From Branchiostoma floridae (Eukaryota; Chordata; Leptocardii; Amphioxiformes; Branchiostomatidae): DNA of 64,000 nt. Location: the NCBI RefSeq assembly GCF_000003815.2, contig NC_049980.1, forward strand, positions 14,590,067 to 14,654,066, written 5' to 3'. Positions within the stretch are counted from its first letter, which is position 1, and each line of letters starts with the position of its first letter. Below the pieces are notes generated by a model. The model saw nothing but the letters and a program-made list of their open reading frames with translations. It did no database searches and was not told the DNA's origin. The position numbers were made by a program, and so were the translations under genes. Positions 12,201 to 24,200 of this stretch are shown here, in pieces.

Positions 12201-15200
12201 TGCAGGCAGAGAAGTGAAGAAGATGAACAGGAAACAAATGTACCTACTCAAATTGTCCCAAGGGTTCCTTTATCATATTTCTCATTACAGAATGACAAAT
12301 GATTTTGGAGAAGTGTGACTGACTGATTGCTTTCCTTGTTGCATCCTGATAAGTTTACATCCTAAACCAAGTAGTGTTAACTGCTCATCGACACTCAAAG
12401 TAATGTCATTTTGTCTCACAAAGGTTTCCTTTTTATATCATTCTGTAGGCCTTCTACTCTCTGTCCATTGTGAAAGGTCGTATCCAAGCTCGGTTCAGCA
12501 CTGGAGTGGGTAGTCCTTTAACTATAGTAACAAGGAACAGTGCTGGAAGGTTCGATGATGGAGAGCACCACAACATCAGGGTGACGAGGGAAGGTGCCAG
12601 GTCAGTTGGGTCCTCATGACACTGTTTGGATATTGAGGCAGGAGGAACAGTGAACTCAGTATATTGGAGGATTACTCCTGTGGTAGTTGTACCTTTTTTC
12701 ATACTTGGGCCCATTTATTGCATTTTTTTTTAAAGATGTAAACAACTGTACAGCCATCTTCATTTTGTAAATTTTTATGCCCCTTCCATTTTCAGTTTTG
12801 AGATCTCAATGGATGATGATGCCAAGCGATCAGGCAAACTGGCGGGTGTTGACAACATATCTGTTAACAAGTTGTACATTGGTGGTATTCCTGGCAACAT
12901 GGAGAGGAACTTCCGCAACATGGCTGGAACCCTGTCTCCATTCAAGGGCTGCATAAGGGATTTGGTTCTGAATGGAAAGTAAGTGCTGTTTAGGATATGA
13001 TGGATGTCAAGTGTTGCTTTTAGATAACTAAATCTACACAAGATGCATGAAAACAAGGCCAGGGGCGTTCATGATCATGATGCAAAAAATGAAACAGTTC
13101 TATCGGTTAGGCAAGCTGAAACGGATAAGTTTTGTCATCATGAATGCTCCGAAACGGTTCTGAAACGGGAGGTGGTTCTGAAACGGTTTCTAGGTTATCC
13201 GGAATTGCGAATTTGCATCATAAACGCAAAAGCGGCGCAATCCGTTTTACATCCGGGCATGTGCGTTCATATTTGGTGGCGCCACGGGGGAAAAGTACAA
13301 TTTCTAATCTGTCATTCGGGTGTTTCGGCTGCGTTTTCAATCGTAAAATTCGTTTTTATTATCGGGCCGCCTCCTGGTCGACTGATAAGGAGCCAGCAGT
13401 CCTGATATCTCAGGGAACGTGTCAGGAGATCCAGTGGAAATGTCATAGCTAATGGTATATATTGGGACCACAATGTTTTCGGAGGCATTTCCAAGGTCTT
13501 GACAGAACCCAGCTGCAGTAAGACATTGGTTCAATTTCGATTAAAGACCAATAATCTGACACAGAAGTACAAGTTTGGGCAAGATCACAACAACCTCAGG
13601 GGCCAGAGGTCACATCACCATGCATTACCAAGGAACTGAAGGACTTTTATATTTGCATTGTGAAGGCAAAATGTAAACGTTTCCTGTCGTTTGCTATCGG
13701 ATTCCAGGCCAAACCGATAGAACCGTTTCATTTTTTTGCATCATGAACGGGGCCTAAGTCACAGGGAAGACACAAACCAGTTCAGTACCTGGCATCCAGG
13801 CTCATGTAAGACATTATTTTGAGAAGCAAACAGTGTGAGTGTTTAATTAAGGGTTAATGACCCGCCCCGAGGTGTATATGGTGTCATAACGCCTGGTCCT
13901 TTAGCAAAGGACCAGGCGTTATGACACCATGTACACCGAGGAACAGGCGGGTCATTAACGTTATTATCATATAGCCGACCCAAACTTGCAAACTCCCGTA
14001 TGACGCATAGAATGATAGATCTCTTGGTACTATACGTGTGAATTCCTTTGTCAAATTTCTGAAAATTCACATTTGTTCTTTGGTACATGCATATGTAAGG
14101 AAATTAATATTATACATTGCATTTTGAAACCAAAAATTTCCACAGAAAATGTTCGAAACATTGCAGGCTTTTTAGAACAACAAAACTCATTATCAATGTT
14201 AGAAGGAGCCATTCCCCCTTGCAGTCTGTACTTATTCCCTCTGCTCTGGCATATGTTTTACTCCTAAATTTTATTGGTCAATGCCTGCATATGCCTTACT
14301 TTCTTGTGTGTAAGGCTACTTTTGATTGGTCAAAACAGAGGAGCGATACACCAATTCTGACCAATCAGAGGAGCGATACACACCTGCCTGGCCTGGGTGT
14401 TACGGCGTCATAACCAACGTGGAACGAGGACTTCTGATTGGTCCGCGGGGCCTGGCTATATGATAATCATTGTTATTACAGTTTGAAGATACTTTTTTTG
14501 TGAGCCACAGTACCAGGTAGTGAACCAACTACTGTGACATCATCGAAGGAATTTGATTTCAAATTGATATAATATATCTGCCAGTCAATTCTACAATAAA
14601 ATGGAATTGAATTGAATCATATCAAATTGAATGAAGTATGAGTTGTAAGGACCATTGTTGAGTAACATCAAGAAGATATAATGCAAATTATTTCATACAT
14701 TGTCAAACATTCTAGATGTGTTTGTTAATCAATACATATTGTGGTTGAATGTATTTTGGTATCATTGGTGTCACAAGCCCTTAACACCCTCAATTCTACC
14801 CAAAACCTTTGTTGATAGCCTTGGCCACCTAAGCTATGTGGAAGCACTGTGAGAGTCTTTAAAGACAAACAGGTGTATGTACATGTGTCCTGGTAGACAA
14901 ACCCTTGCCAAGGACTGTTAGATGTTTTGCTAACACGATGTACATATATGAAGATTTTTAAATCTAAAGATTTTTTTGTCAGTTGTCAGCAATATGTTGC
15001 TAATGTATTGTTGTTCCTCATTATTTCCTTCAGCCTAATCGACAGTTCCTCATTATTTCCTTCAGCCTAATCGACATGGGACATATGGTAGAATTTCGCA
15101 AGGCAGACATCGGGCGATGTGTGGACCAGCCGAGTGAACCCAGACCCATCACCCAACCTGTAAGTGAACCTACTTTTCATGTACGCATGGAAATGAATTG

Positions 15201-18200
15201 ACACTGGTGTTGAAAAGAGATTAAGTGTTAATTGAAGTGACCAGATATGCATCTGTATTACCACTCTTTTTTATGTTTGTGCAAGGAGGTTAAAGAAAGA
15301 GAGGAGAGCGTTCCTATTGTTCCGATCTTTGCCGCGAGTGTGAATCACATCGAAGTGCTAATTACCCCAATCTGCATCTCGCCAAGCTAGCGTGGGCCTT
15401 TGTTTACGAGTCAGTTTCAACATCACTCGTCCAGGAACATCGATTTGGGGCCGGGATTTCAGCGATTTTGAGGATGATTCTCATTAAATACAGCGCTACT
15501 TTTACTAAGGAAACAGATATCAATAGTGACGATACTTCGCCGGAGGCAAGTGCGAGCATAGTTCCCCCCCGGGCCACAGAAATGTGTTTAACAACAAGTC
15601 ACGCGGTGTAGAAGAACGCTGGGTCGGCTTTCATAGCCCAGGACACACTGAGCTATTTAAAAGAAGCTTGAGAAACGCTATGCAACTTTATTTTCAAGTC
15701 TGTCAAATTAAGATATCAAGCCATCTGTGTAAAAAAAATGCGTTCCTCGTGAGGCAAAAATTCCCTCAATACCGACAAAATAAATTTCCTCGGAAATATC
15801 ATCTTGCTTCCCATCATTGCCATGAACATCCACGGAGCCCTCAGAGTACAAAATTCATGCATCACGAACAGCAAAAATCGATCGCAAACAGCAACAACAA
15901 ATACTTATTTGGCACACCCAAGCCCACTTCTATCGTGGAAAAAAAGTCTCTTTTGCGGGGCAAGCGTAATAATTTTTTAATAGACACATGAAGTAGAGAA
16001 TGTTGTTCATAATTCTGAGACAAAAAAATCGGGGATACAGCGACAAAAATGCCTGTAAATTCACTCAACTTGGTCGCACAGCGCCGAAACAAGTATCGAC
16101 ATGATCGCCATCTTGGTCTCTCCACAACAGTACTGTTTGCACTCGTCACCTTCGCTTCCCAAATAAGGAAATCCGCGGAAACTGCGCTCATCTCGCTCGC
16201 AGTTCGGCAACCCTCGGTCGTCCTCGGCCGGGATCGCGGTGCATGACGTCATGGCTGGGCTCATGTGATTGGCTGACACGTCCGGGCTCATCAGAAATGG
16301 CGGGAAACCCCGCGGCCATCATGGTCATCAGAGACGCGCCGCCGGATAGCGGAAACAAAGGGCCCGGAGGGTCTGAACAATAGCGCGCAGTGGGGTGTTA
16401 ATGACTGAGCTCTCTCCTGTGATTCTTTAACCTCCTTGGTTTGTGACCATGTCTTGTGTTTATAAAAGAAAAAGAATGACTAACTTAATTATTAATCCTA
16501 AGGAAAAGATGGTACTTGCTGTGTTATGATCTGTTTCCTAGCAAAATCTTTTATATTTGAAAAAAAAAATGAAAGGCTAAAGTGGACAATTAGCATATCT
16601 GGTCTGCTATACAGTAAAAGTTAATTGGTAGGTTTTAAGCCAACGAGCATTTACAGGCAAGTTTTTAAGACTTAAGGTCATGTTTGCTAAATCAACATGA
16701 TATACCTCTTATTTGTGAAATGAAACAATTCCCCCTTAAATTAAGTCCACTATGCAGACCACGCCAATGACGACTGTGCAGCACTTCACGGAAAGCCTGA
16801 CCACCATGGAGCGCACAACCTCAAAAATGTCCACCATGGAGATGGATACCACGTCCATACCTGCACAGAAGGAACCCACAACCAAAGGCTTTTCAACAAC
16901 ACAAAGGCCACCCCTGACCATAAGGCCCACTTCCCCCAGACGGCCAGACCTGTGACCACACAGGCTATGACTACAGAACAAGTCCCTACCACGGGACAGA
17001 CTACTGACAGATCCACACAAGGTCCCACGACGACGGAAATGGCCGAGTCCACAACAAAAGTCCCTAGTGTCCCAGGAGTAAGTGATGACTGTCCCCCAAA
17101 CATGTCCTCATCCATTCTCCAGTCCAGTCAGATCACCATCAACAAGAACTCTGTTCCCATGTAACTCCATCACCTCCATCCCTCCCCAGCCAAGCACTTC
17201 TCTCACCAAGTTTCTTTTCTTCCAACAGTTAAAGCCTGTTAAGTCAGCCACAAATCCTTTACAGCTACGTTTTGCATGGATCTGTTACTTTAAGGAAAGC
17301 CTGCACAGTTTCTGCTTTATTATTTCCATAATGCTGGAAAACATGTTGGAAATCATGTCTGTAGTGTTAAGTAAGTAAGGGGAAAGAGCGGTATATCGGG
17401 GGCCGCCCTAAGATGCTTCCTGCCCCAGTGTTCCTGCCCTAAGATGCCACGGATTTTTTGCTGAATCAGATGTTATAATGCATCAGTACGCCGTGTTTGT
17501 TGCCACTGACTATGATGATTAGAAAGGTAAATAAACCAAGTCCAAACAAATAGCTTTTTAAAAAAAAAAGAATACTTAAACATAAACTTCCCTTTTTTTT
17601 TGAAGACAGAATTTTCACAATAATGTTGATAGTGCCGAATCACTGTGGTCACCTGTTACTAGGTATTGGTGGCTCATGTCCCTAAATGTACAATCAGTAC
17701 AAAACAGCCACACAACTGTCATACACAATCATAAAGAAATAAAGCTTCACAAAATACTACAAATGTTTGTTGAGTAGAAGACCGGCCATAGAAAAAATGA
17801 CATAGGCATTACCGCCTTTGTTTTCCCCAGGGAGTGTGGCCCCGAAGGTGGCAGACAAGCGAACGCCCAAAAGATTTGTTACTGTAACAAATGATTGGTA
17901 CTGTCTATAAAAAGGAAACTTCACAGAGTGATGTCGAATATATTTCCCAATATGACACAGAGTACAAGTTTTTTTGTGATTTTGGCGGTTTTTCGTAATG
18001 ATTTTGTTAGTCCGCCGCATTCAGTGCCAGGGTTCGAAATACACATAGTTTTACTTAACTTGCAATTTGCATGTAATTATATTCTGAACTTGCAATCTTG
18101 CATGCTGAAAATAGTAAAATACAGAGGACACGGTGCCTTTGTTTGTCTGGCGGGGATTGTCACCGGTCTTCAGTAGGTGTTATATTAATACTCTGTGAGT

Positions 18201-21200
18201 TCGTATACACATGTTTTAAGAAAAGGGAAGAGTCATGTAAACATTAGATATAGTGATAGCTTAGTTGCAGATGTATTGTTTATTCAATTGTAATACTACA
18301 TGTTATTATTTAGTCTTTAGTATCCCATTATGGGATTTGCTGCATTTAGCCCACATGGGCAGGAACATGCAAATAAAGATCATTCTCATTCTCTCTCATT
18401 AATAATCAAATTTGGCTTTGCTGCAAACTTACATGTTGATTTGTGGATATCTTTCCAAAATTTCAAGTTCTGTCTATATTTTCATGCACCGATTTCTGTC
18501 CGCCAAAAGTGACAGAATAGGCAAAATTCTTATCTATCCTGAGCAGCAAAATTCTGCCAAAGAATGAATGATGGATGCTGGCTTGATCATTGCAGTATAG
18601 ACTAGTTGTATTTTGCATGTAAATTTTTCAAATTGCACGTAAAATTTTAGCCAACTTGCAATTTTGCATGTAGCAAAAAAAAGTATTTCGATCCCTGAGT
18701 GCATTTCGCCCATTTCCCATGAAAATACGACCTGGATTGTGATAGATTGAGCCCTCCTCGCGGGAGACAAGAAGCACACACAATCACAATTCTACTGTCA
18801 AAAGAAAGTTAATATATCATAAAATTTGAATTTTTATTCAATATGTTTATCTTATTGGTCACCAGCTTCCAAAGAGAGCAAATTACAAAAGTGTGTCGAA
18901 TGTCGCTTTGATGAAAGGTAATAAAACTAATCCGCTCATTTTTTCCACAAAGACAGCTCTGGAGTTCAGATCATTTAAGCCATAAATCAATTAATGCGCC
19001 GTGTGGTGCGTCTCACAGCGTTCGGCAACCTCGCGCCTTTTTCGGTGCAAACATCAAATTGTGCACGGCATCAAAACGCATCTTTAAGAATATTAAATGG
19101 CAGGGGCCTGTCGATGTTTTTGTGTGGGAAGTTTCCGATCTCTTTCGTTCCGAGGCGGGTGACTTCTTTCTGTAATGCCTTCTTGGCCGATTCGTTGACG
19201 TCCCTTCCCGGTTCTTCGCTGCTAAACCTCAGTCAATGGCGAGTTTGGTCCTGACTTCCGGACCATATGTGGTCTGTGGAGGTTCCCACTACGTTTGCTC
19301 TTGCCACTCGCTACCTGCATGTTTTTATAGACCTCCTTATCCGTGACAGCAGTATCGAGTGGGTTGTTACCTGCATGTATGCAGGTATGGTTTTCACGGG
19401 CGTGGGAACTTTTGGAAGCTGGGGATTTAGGGCGCTGTACCTCGAGAACGGATGGTGCGAGCACAACAATTTTTGGTACGTGGGTTGGGGGTGGTGGCTT
19501 GACACTCAGGTCTGATTTTGGGCCTCCTGGCGCTTGAACTTGACATTGAAGGTGGCATTTTTTGTGTTTTTTGGGCACTTTTGGCGCTGTGTGTCCGGAA
19601 CGATACGCGCCATTGCAACGATTTTTGGTGCATGGGTGGGGGGCTGTTGCCAGTTGCCTAGGATTGACTTTGGGCCTTGTGGCATTTGAACTTGACATGG
19701 CAGGTCGAATTTTGTGTCCGGGAGGGGTATTTCCGGAGTTATATCTTCTGAACGGTTGGTGCGGGCGCGATGATATTTGGCACATGTGTTGGCGGTGGCT
19801 GAATAATTCTCAATTATGATTTTGGCGCCCTTGGTGCTTGAACTTGACATTCCAGGTTACCTTTTGTGCGGGCACTGCGCGTGCGCTGTATCTCCGGAAC
19901 GCAAGGTGCCATCGTGTTGCTATTTGTTACGTGGGTTGTTGCTGCTGTCCTGGTGGTCAGGTTTGATTTTGGGCCTCCTATAGTGCTTGAACTTGATACT
20001 GTAGGTTGACCCTGTTTTTGTGTGGTTGGGGCATCCCCCCAATATCTGCTTGGTTGTAAAAACCAGGTGACGTTGGGTTTGGGTTGATTGATAGGTCTTT
20101 AAGCTTACATGTAGAACCGTCATCTGTTTTTGCACTGGCTTCTGCCACCTTCAATGTATCAGGTTACTTTGTATCAACAGCATTCCAGCCAGATGATGTA
20201 CTAGTTCATTTCAGTTTGTACTAGTATCTGTTGCTGTTAGGTAAAATTTGCTTCTTAGTCTTTGTGGTGTTTTGAGAGCTGTGTAGTACTGAGTTTAAAG
20301 TTCTGGTACAAGTTCCTTTACCCTGTTTGGCAATCAGAAGAAGATACAACTTTCTAAAGTGGAGGAGAAATGTATAGAGCTTGAGTGTAAGAGAAAGGTA
20401 TGTATATTGTCTTACTGTGTTTCTTGTTGTTTCTTTGGGGATGCCATTTCCGTATTGTATGCAGGTAATTTGTAGTTTGGGGCTAGTCATGTTCGCTTGA
20501 ATTTTGTGCCTGCTTAATCTATAGTACATACAGGGTTAAGTGGTAGAAGCTTTGTTCTGTTTTAAATTTGGTATCGTTTATTGCATTTTGTCACTGCAAA
20601 AATATGATGAAATTGTTTTCCCCCTCTAAGCAACTGTTCATTGATTTTGGGGGTTGTTTGCTGGGTGTTTACTCTGACTACAACAGCTTTCTGAACTTTT
20701 TAAAGTTGCCAGCAGCTTGCCATCTATGAATGGGAAAGACAAGGACATTTTGAATAGTAAATTTTGTTGTTAAATTTGGCTTAGGTACTTCAAGAAATTT
20801 AGGTTTTAGTTGGATGGATTGAATAAAAATATCATACCACCCTGGGGACTAACTGTTGCTGCTGGATGGGGGCTACCACTATTCATGTTGTCTATGGAAC
20901 TACTGTAAAAACTTAATTGGTCAAATTATGCAAATAACCTTCCAGTGTCAAGTGTTATAGCACTATAAAAATAAATCTTTAATGAATATCATTTCCACAC
21001 TACGGAGATTTAGCAGCTGCATTAGGTCAGTACATTGAAATAGGAAGATATCAGCACTGAATATATCATATGTGACAGAATAACTACAAGGCCATCTGAG
21101 ACAAAAAAAAGGTAGGAAAAGTCGTCTCAACAACTTCAAGGTACTGTGGTTGGTTACATGCTTAAGAAATCCAAAATAAGTAATGTTCATCCATGCCCAA

Positions 21201-24200
21201 ACTTACGCATTCCGAAAATGGAATTTCAGATTTTTGCATGGTGCACAACTAAAACGGTGAAAATCTCACTTTTCCAACCACGCAACCACGGACAAAAAGG
21301 AAAAAAATACACAATAGGTCTACAGACACCCAATACATTTCATGCAGGCCTGAGGTCTACGAACTCTTGTTGTTGTTTTGGCAGTGTAGGCACTGCTGTG
21401 TCTTCCAGATTTAGCGGGTCGCCGATCGACCAGAGTCGGCGACCGTCAAGCGTACGGTATACGTACTTGTTTATTATTCAGAAACACATGCACCACTGGC
21501 GTGTTTATTATTACTATTCAGCATTTCATGTATTTAGGACTTTTTTTATATATCAAGCCTGTAAACTGCCGAGTCTTATTTTCAGAGGAAGGTCACATGT
21601 GACAGGCTCGTCGCTCCCGCTTGGACCGTCCCAGACGAGTCGGAAAGCAATAAAAGGGTTATTTAGCCACTTCGCACCTATTAGATAGCAATTAGAGGAC
21701 ATCAAACAAGATGCCGGGATTCGACAGACTCCGTTGATTGCGTGCTGCTCCCTAGCCGGCTATATTCCTCTGGCCGGCTTACTCCTCTATTTGTTCCATT
21801 TCTACAATTTAACAGCGACCCAGAGTCTGGTAGAGACTACAGGTTTACCAAACATGGCCTTATTTCAAGTTAGTAATCAACACGGCGGAATTATTCAGTG
21901 TAGAATGCGTAATATCCCTGCATGACGCCACATGTACGTGTATTAACAGTGATAATGAAAGTTTACAACAAGCTACATCTTTCTTGAAATAGTTGAACTG
22001 TAATTTCCAACACCAAAATTGGACTCACCCATATTTTCGACTGCACAGCATCAGTCTTTGTCAAGGAATGAACAATCCACTGCTGTCATGACGTCACGTT
22101 ATGCAGATAGAACACGTGACTCAGTAAGCAGTGGATTATAGGTTGCAGGGAGTCTATGGCGCCCACCGTCTCTGTTCAGGGATGGTTGTAGAGCCCGGAT
22201 GTAGATTGCTTCTTTAATCCCTCTGGCGAAAAAGTCTGGTTCTGTGTCCAAAATTTCAACTTTGTCTAGTGACACTGAATGACCCGGCGATTCTATGTGT
22301 ATATGTTGGGAAACTTCTCAACCTTCTCAACAAACCGAAGAAGAAGCAGTCCAACCTTTCCAAGGAGGAACAAGAAGCTCTCAATTCCCTACGGCAAGAT
22401 AAAAACATTGTGATTTTACCAGCGGACAAAGGGAGACTGACTGTGGTTCTCAACAAGGAAGACTACAAGCAAAAGTGCTCTGAGTTGCTCCGGGACAATA
22501 ACACATACCTTAGACTGGGAAAAAGGGATCCAACTTCCAGCTATAAGAATGAACTGAAAGCAGTACTCCAACGATTCCAGGAGGAAGGTGAGCTAGACAA
22601 CATATCATATAGACGGTTATATCCAACTACAGGTTAAATCCCTCCGAAATTTTATGGCCTTCCCAAAGTTCATAAGTCTGGCATTCCCATGAGGCCCATT
22701 GTGAGTAGCATTGGCTCCATAACCTATGCTTGTGCCAAATTCCTTGCTGATACCCTCTCTCCATTAGTAGGGAACACTCAGCATCACATCAAAAACTCAC
22801 AACAATTTGCGGAAGTGATTAAACAGGCAAGAGTAGAGGAGGATGAAGAACTCCGTTCATACGACGTGACAGCACTCTTCACCTCAGTACCTGTGGATAA
22901 AGCAGTTGATGTGATTCTGCAGAGGTTAAAGGAGGACCAGACCTTATCTGAACGCACTACTTTGAAACCAGAACAGTTGGCTGATCTACTCAGAGTGTGT
23001 CTCAATTGTACTTTTTTTGTTTATGATGGCATCTTCTACAAACAAATACATGGAGCGGCGATGGGATCACCTGTGTCCCCTATTGTATGCAACCTCTACT
23101 TAGAGCATCTAGAACAACGTGCCCTCAGAACTGCCCTCAACCCCCCTTTGTGGTGGTACAGATACGTTGATGACACCCATACCAAACTTAAGAAGACGTA
23201 CGCCGACGAGTTCACAGATCATCTGAACAGCCTTGATCCTGACATAAAGTTCACATTTGAGAAGGAAGAGAACAGATCCTTAGCCTTCCTTGACACTTTG
23301 ACAACAGTACAAGAAGACGGGTCCCTGCGAGTGACAATCTACCGCAAACCTACTCATACTGATCAATATTTGAACTTCCAGTCGGAACATCCGTTAGAAC
23401 ACAAACTCAGTGTTGTCCGTACCCTTTTCCACAGGGCGGAAACAGTGATAACTGACCCTCAAGACAAACAGAAGGAGAAACTTCACATTACCCAGGCGTT
23501 GAAAACGTGCGGATACCCCACATGGGCCATAGAGAAGGCTACAGCACCCAAACCCCCATCACCCAGTGATACTACACAGAATAACACCAGCAGAGGGAAA
23601 AACAGGGGATTTGTTGTGCTTCCTTACGTGAAAGGTGTATCTGAAGGACTTAGAAGAATCTTCACCTCACATGGGATAAAAACCTGTTTCAGGCCGGCGA
23701 ATACTCTGCGCAACATCCTTGTAGCACCTAAAGACAAAACCCCTAAAGAACAAAAGTGTGGTGTCATCTGTCATATTAAGTGCCAAGGACAGAACATCAG
23801 AGGCCCTTGTACAGAAACCTATATTGGGGAGACTGAGAGATCACTTAAGACCAGGTTCCTTGAGCACAAACGCAAGAGTTCAAAAACCTCAGAAGTTTCC
23901 CAACATATACACATAGAATCGCCGGGTCATTCAGTGTCACTAGACAAAGTTGAAATTTTGGACACAGAACCAGACTTTTTCGCCAGAGGGATTAAAGAAG
24001 CAATCTACATCCGGGCTCTACAACCATCCCTGAACAGAGACGGTGGGCGCCATAGACTCCCTGCAACCTATAATCCACTGCTTACTGAGTCACGTGTTCT
24101 ATTTGCATAACGTGACGTTATGACAGCAGTGGATTGTTCATTCCTTGACAAAGACTGATGCTGTGCAGTCGAAAATATGGGTGAGTCCAATTTTGGTGTT

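Noticed and set aside
15584-16291. Open frames of 65-135 codons on both strands inside the CpG-rich TIR element
   Set aside because: No recognisable transposase or domain, overlapping antisense, and no splice-site support.
19222-19850. Overlapping 114- and 187-codon open frames on the minus strand
   Set aside because: They follow the 150-bp satellite array, have no family resemblance, and plus-strand frames are equally open.
21417-21444. 9-bp stem ggtcgccga / tcggcgacc
   Set aside because: Too short and isolated to call an element or RNA.
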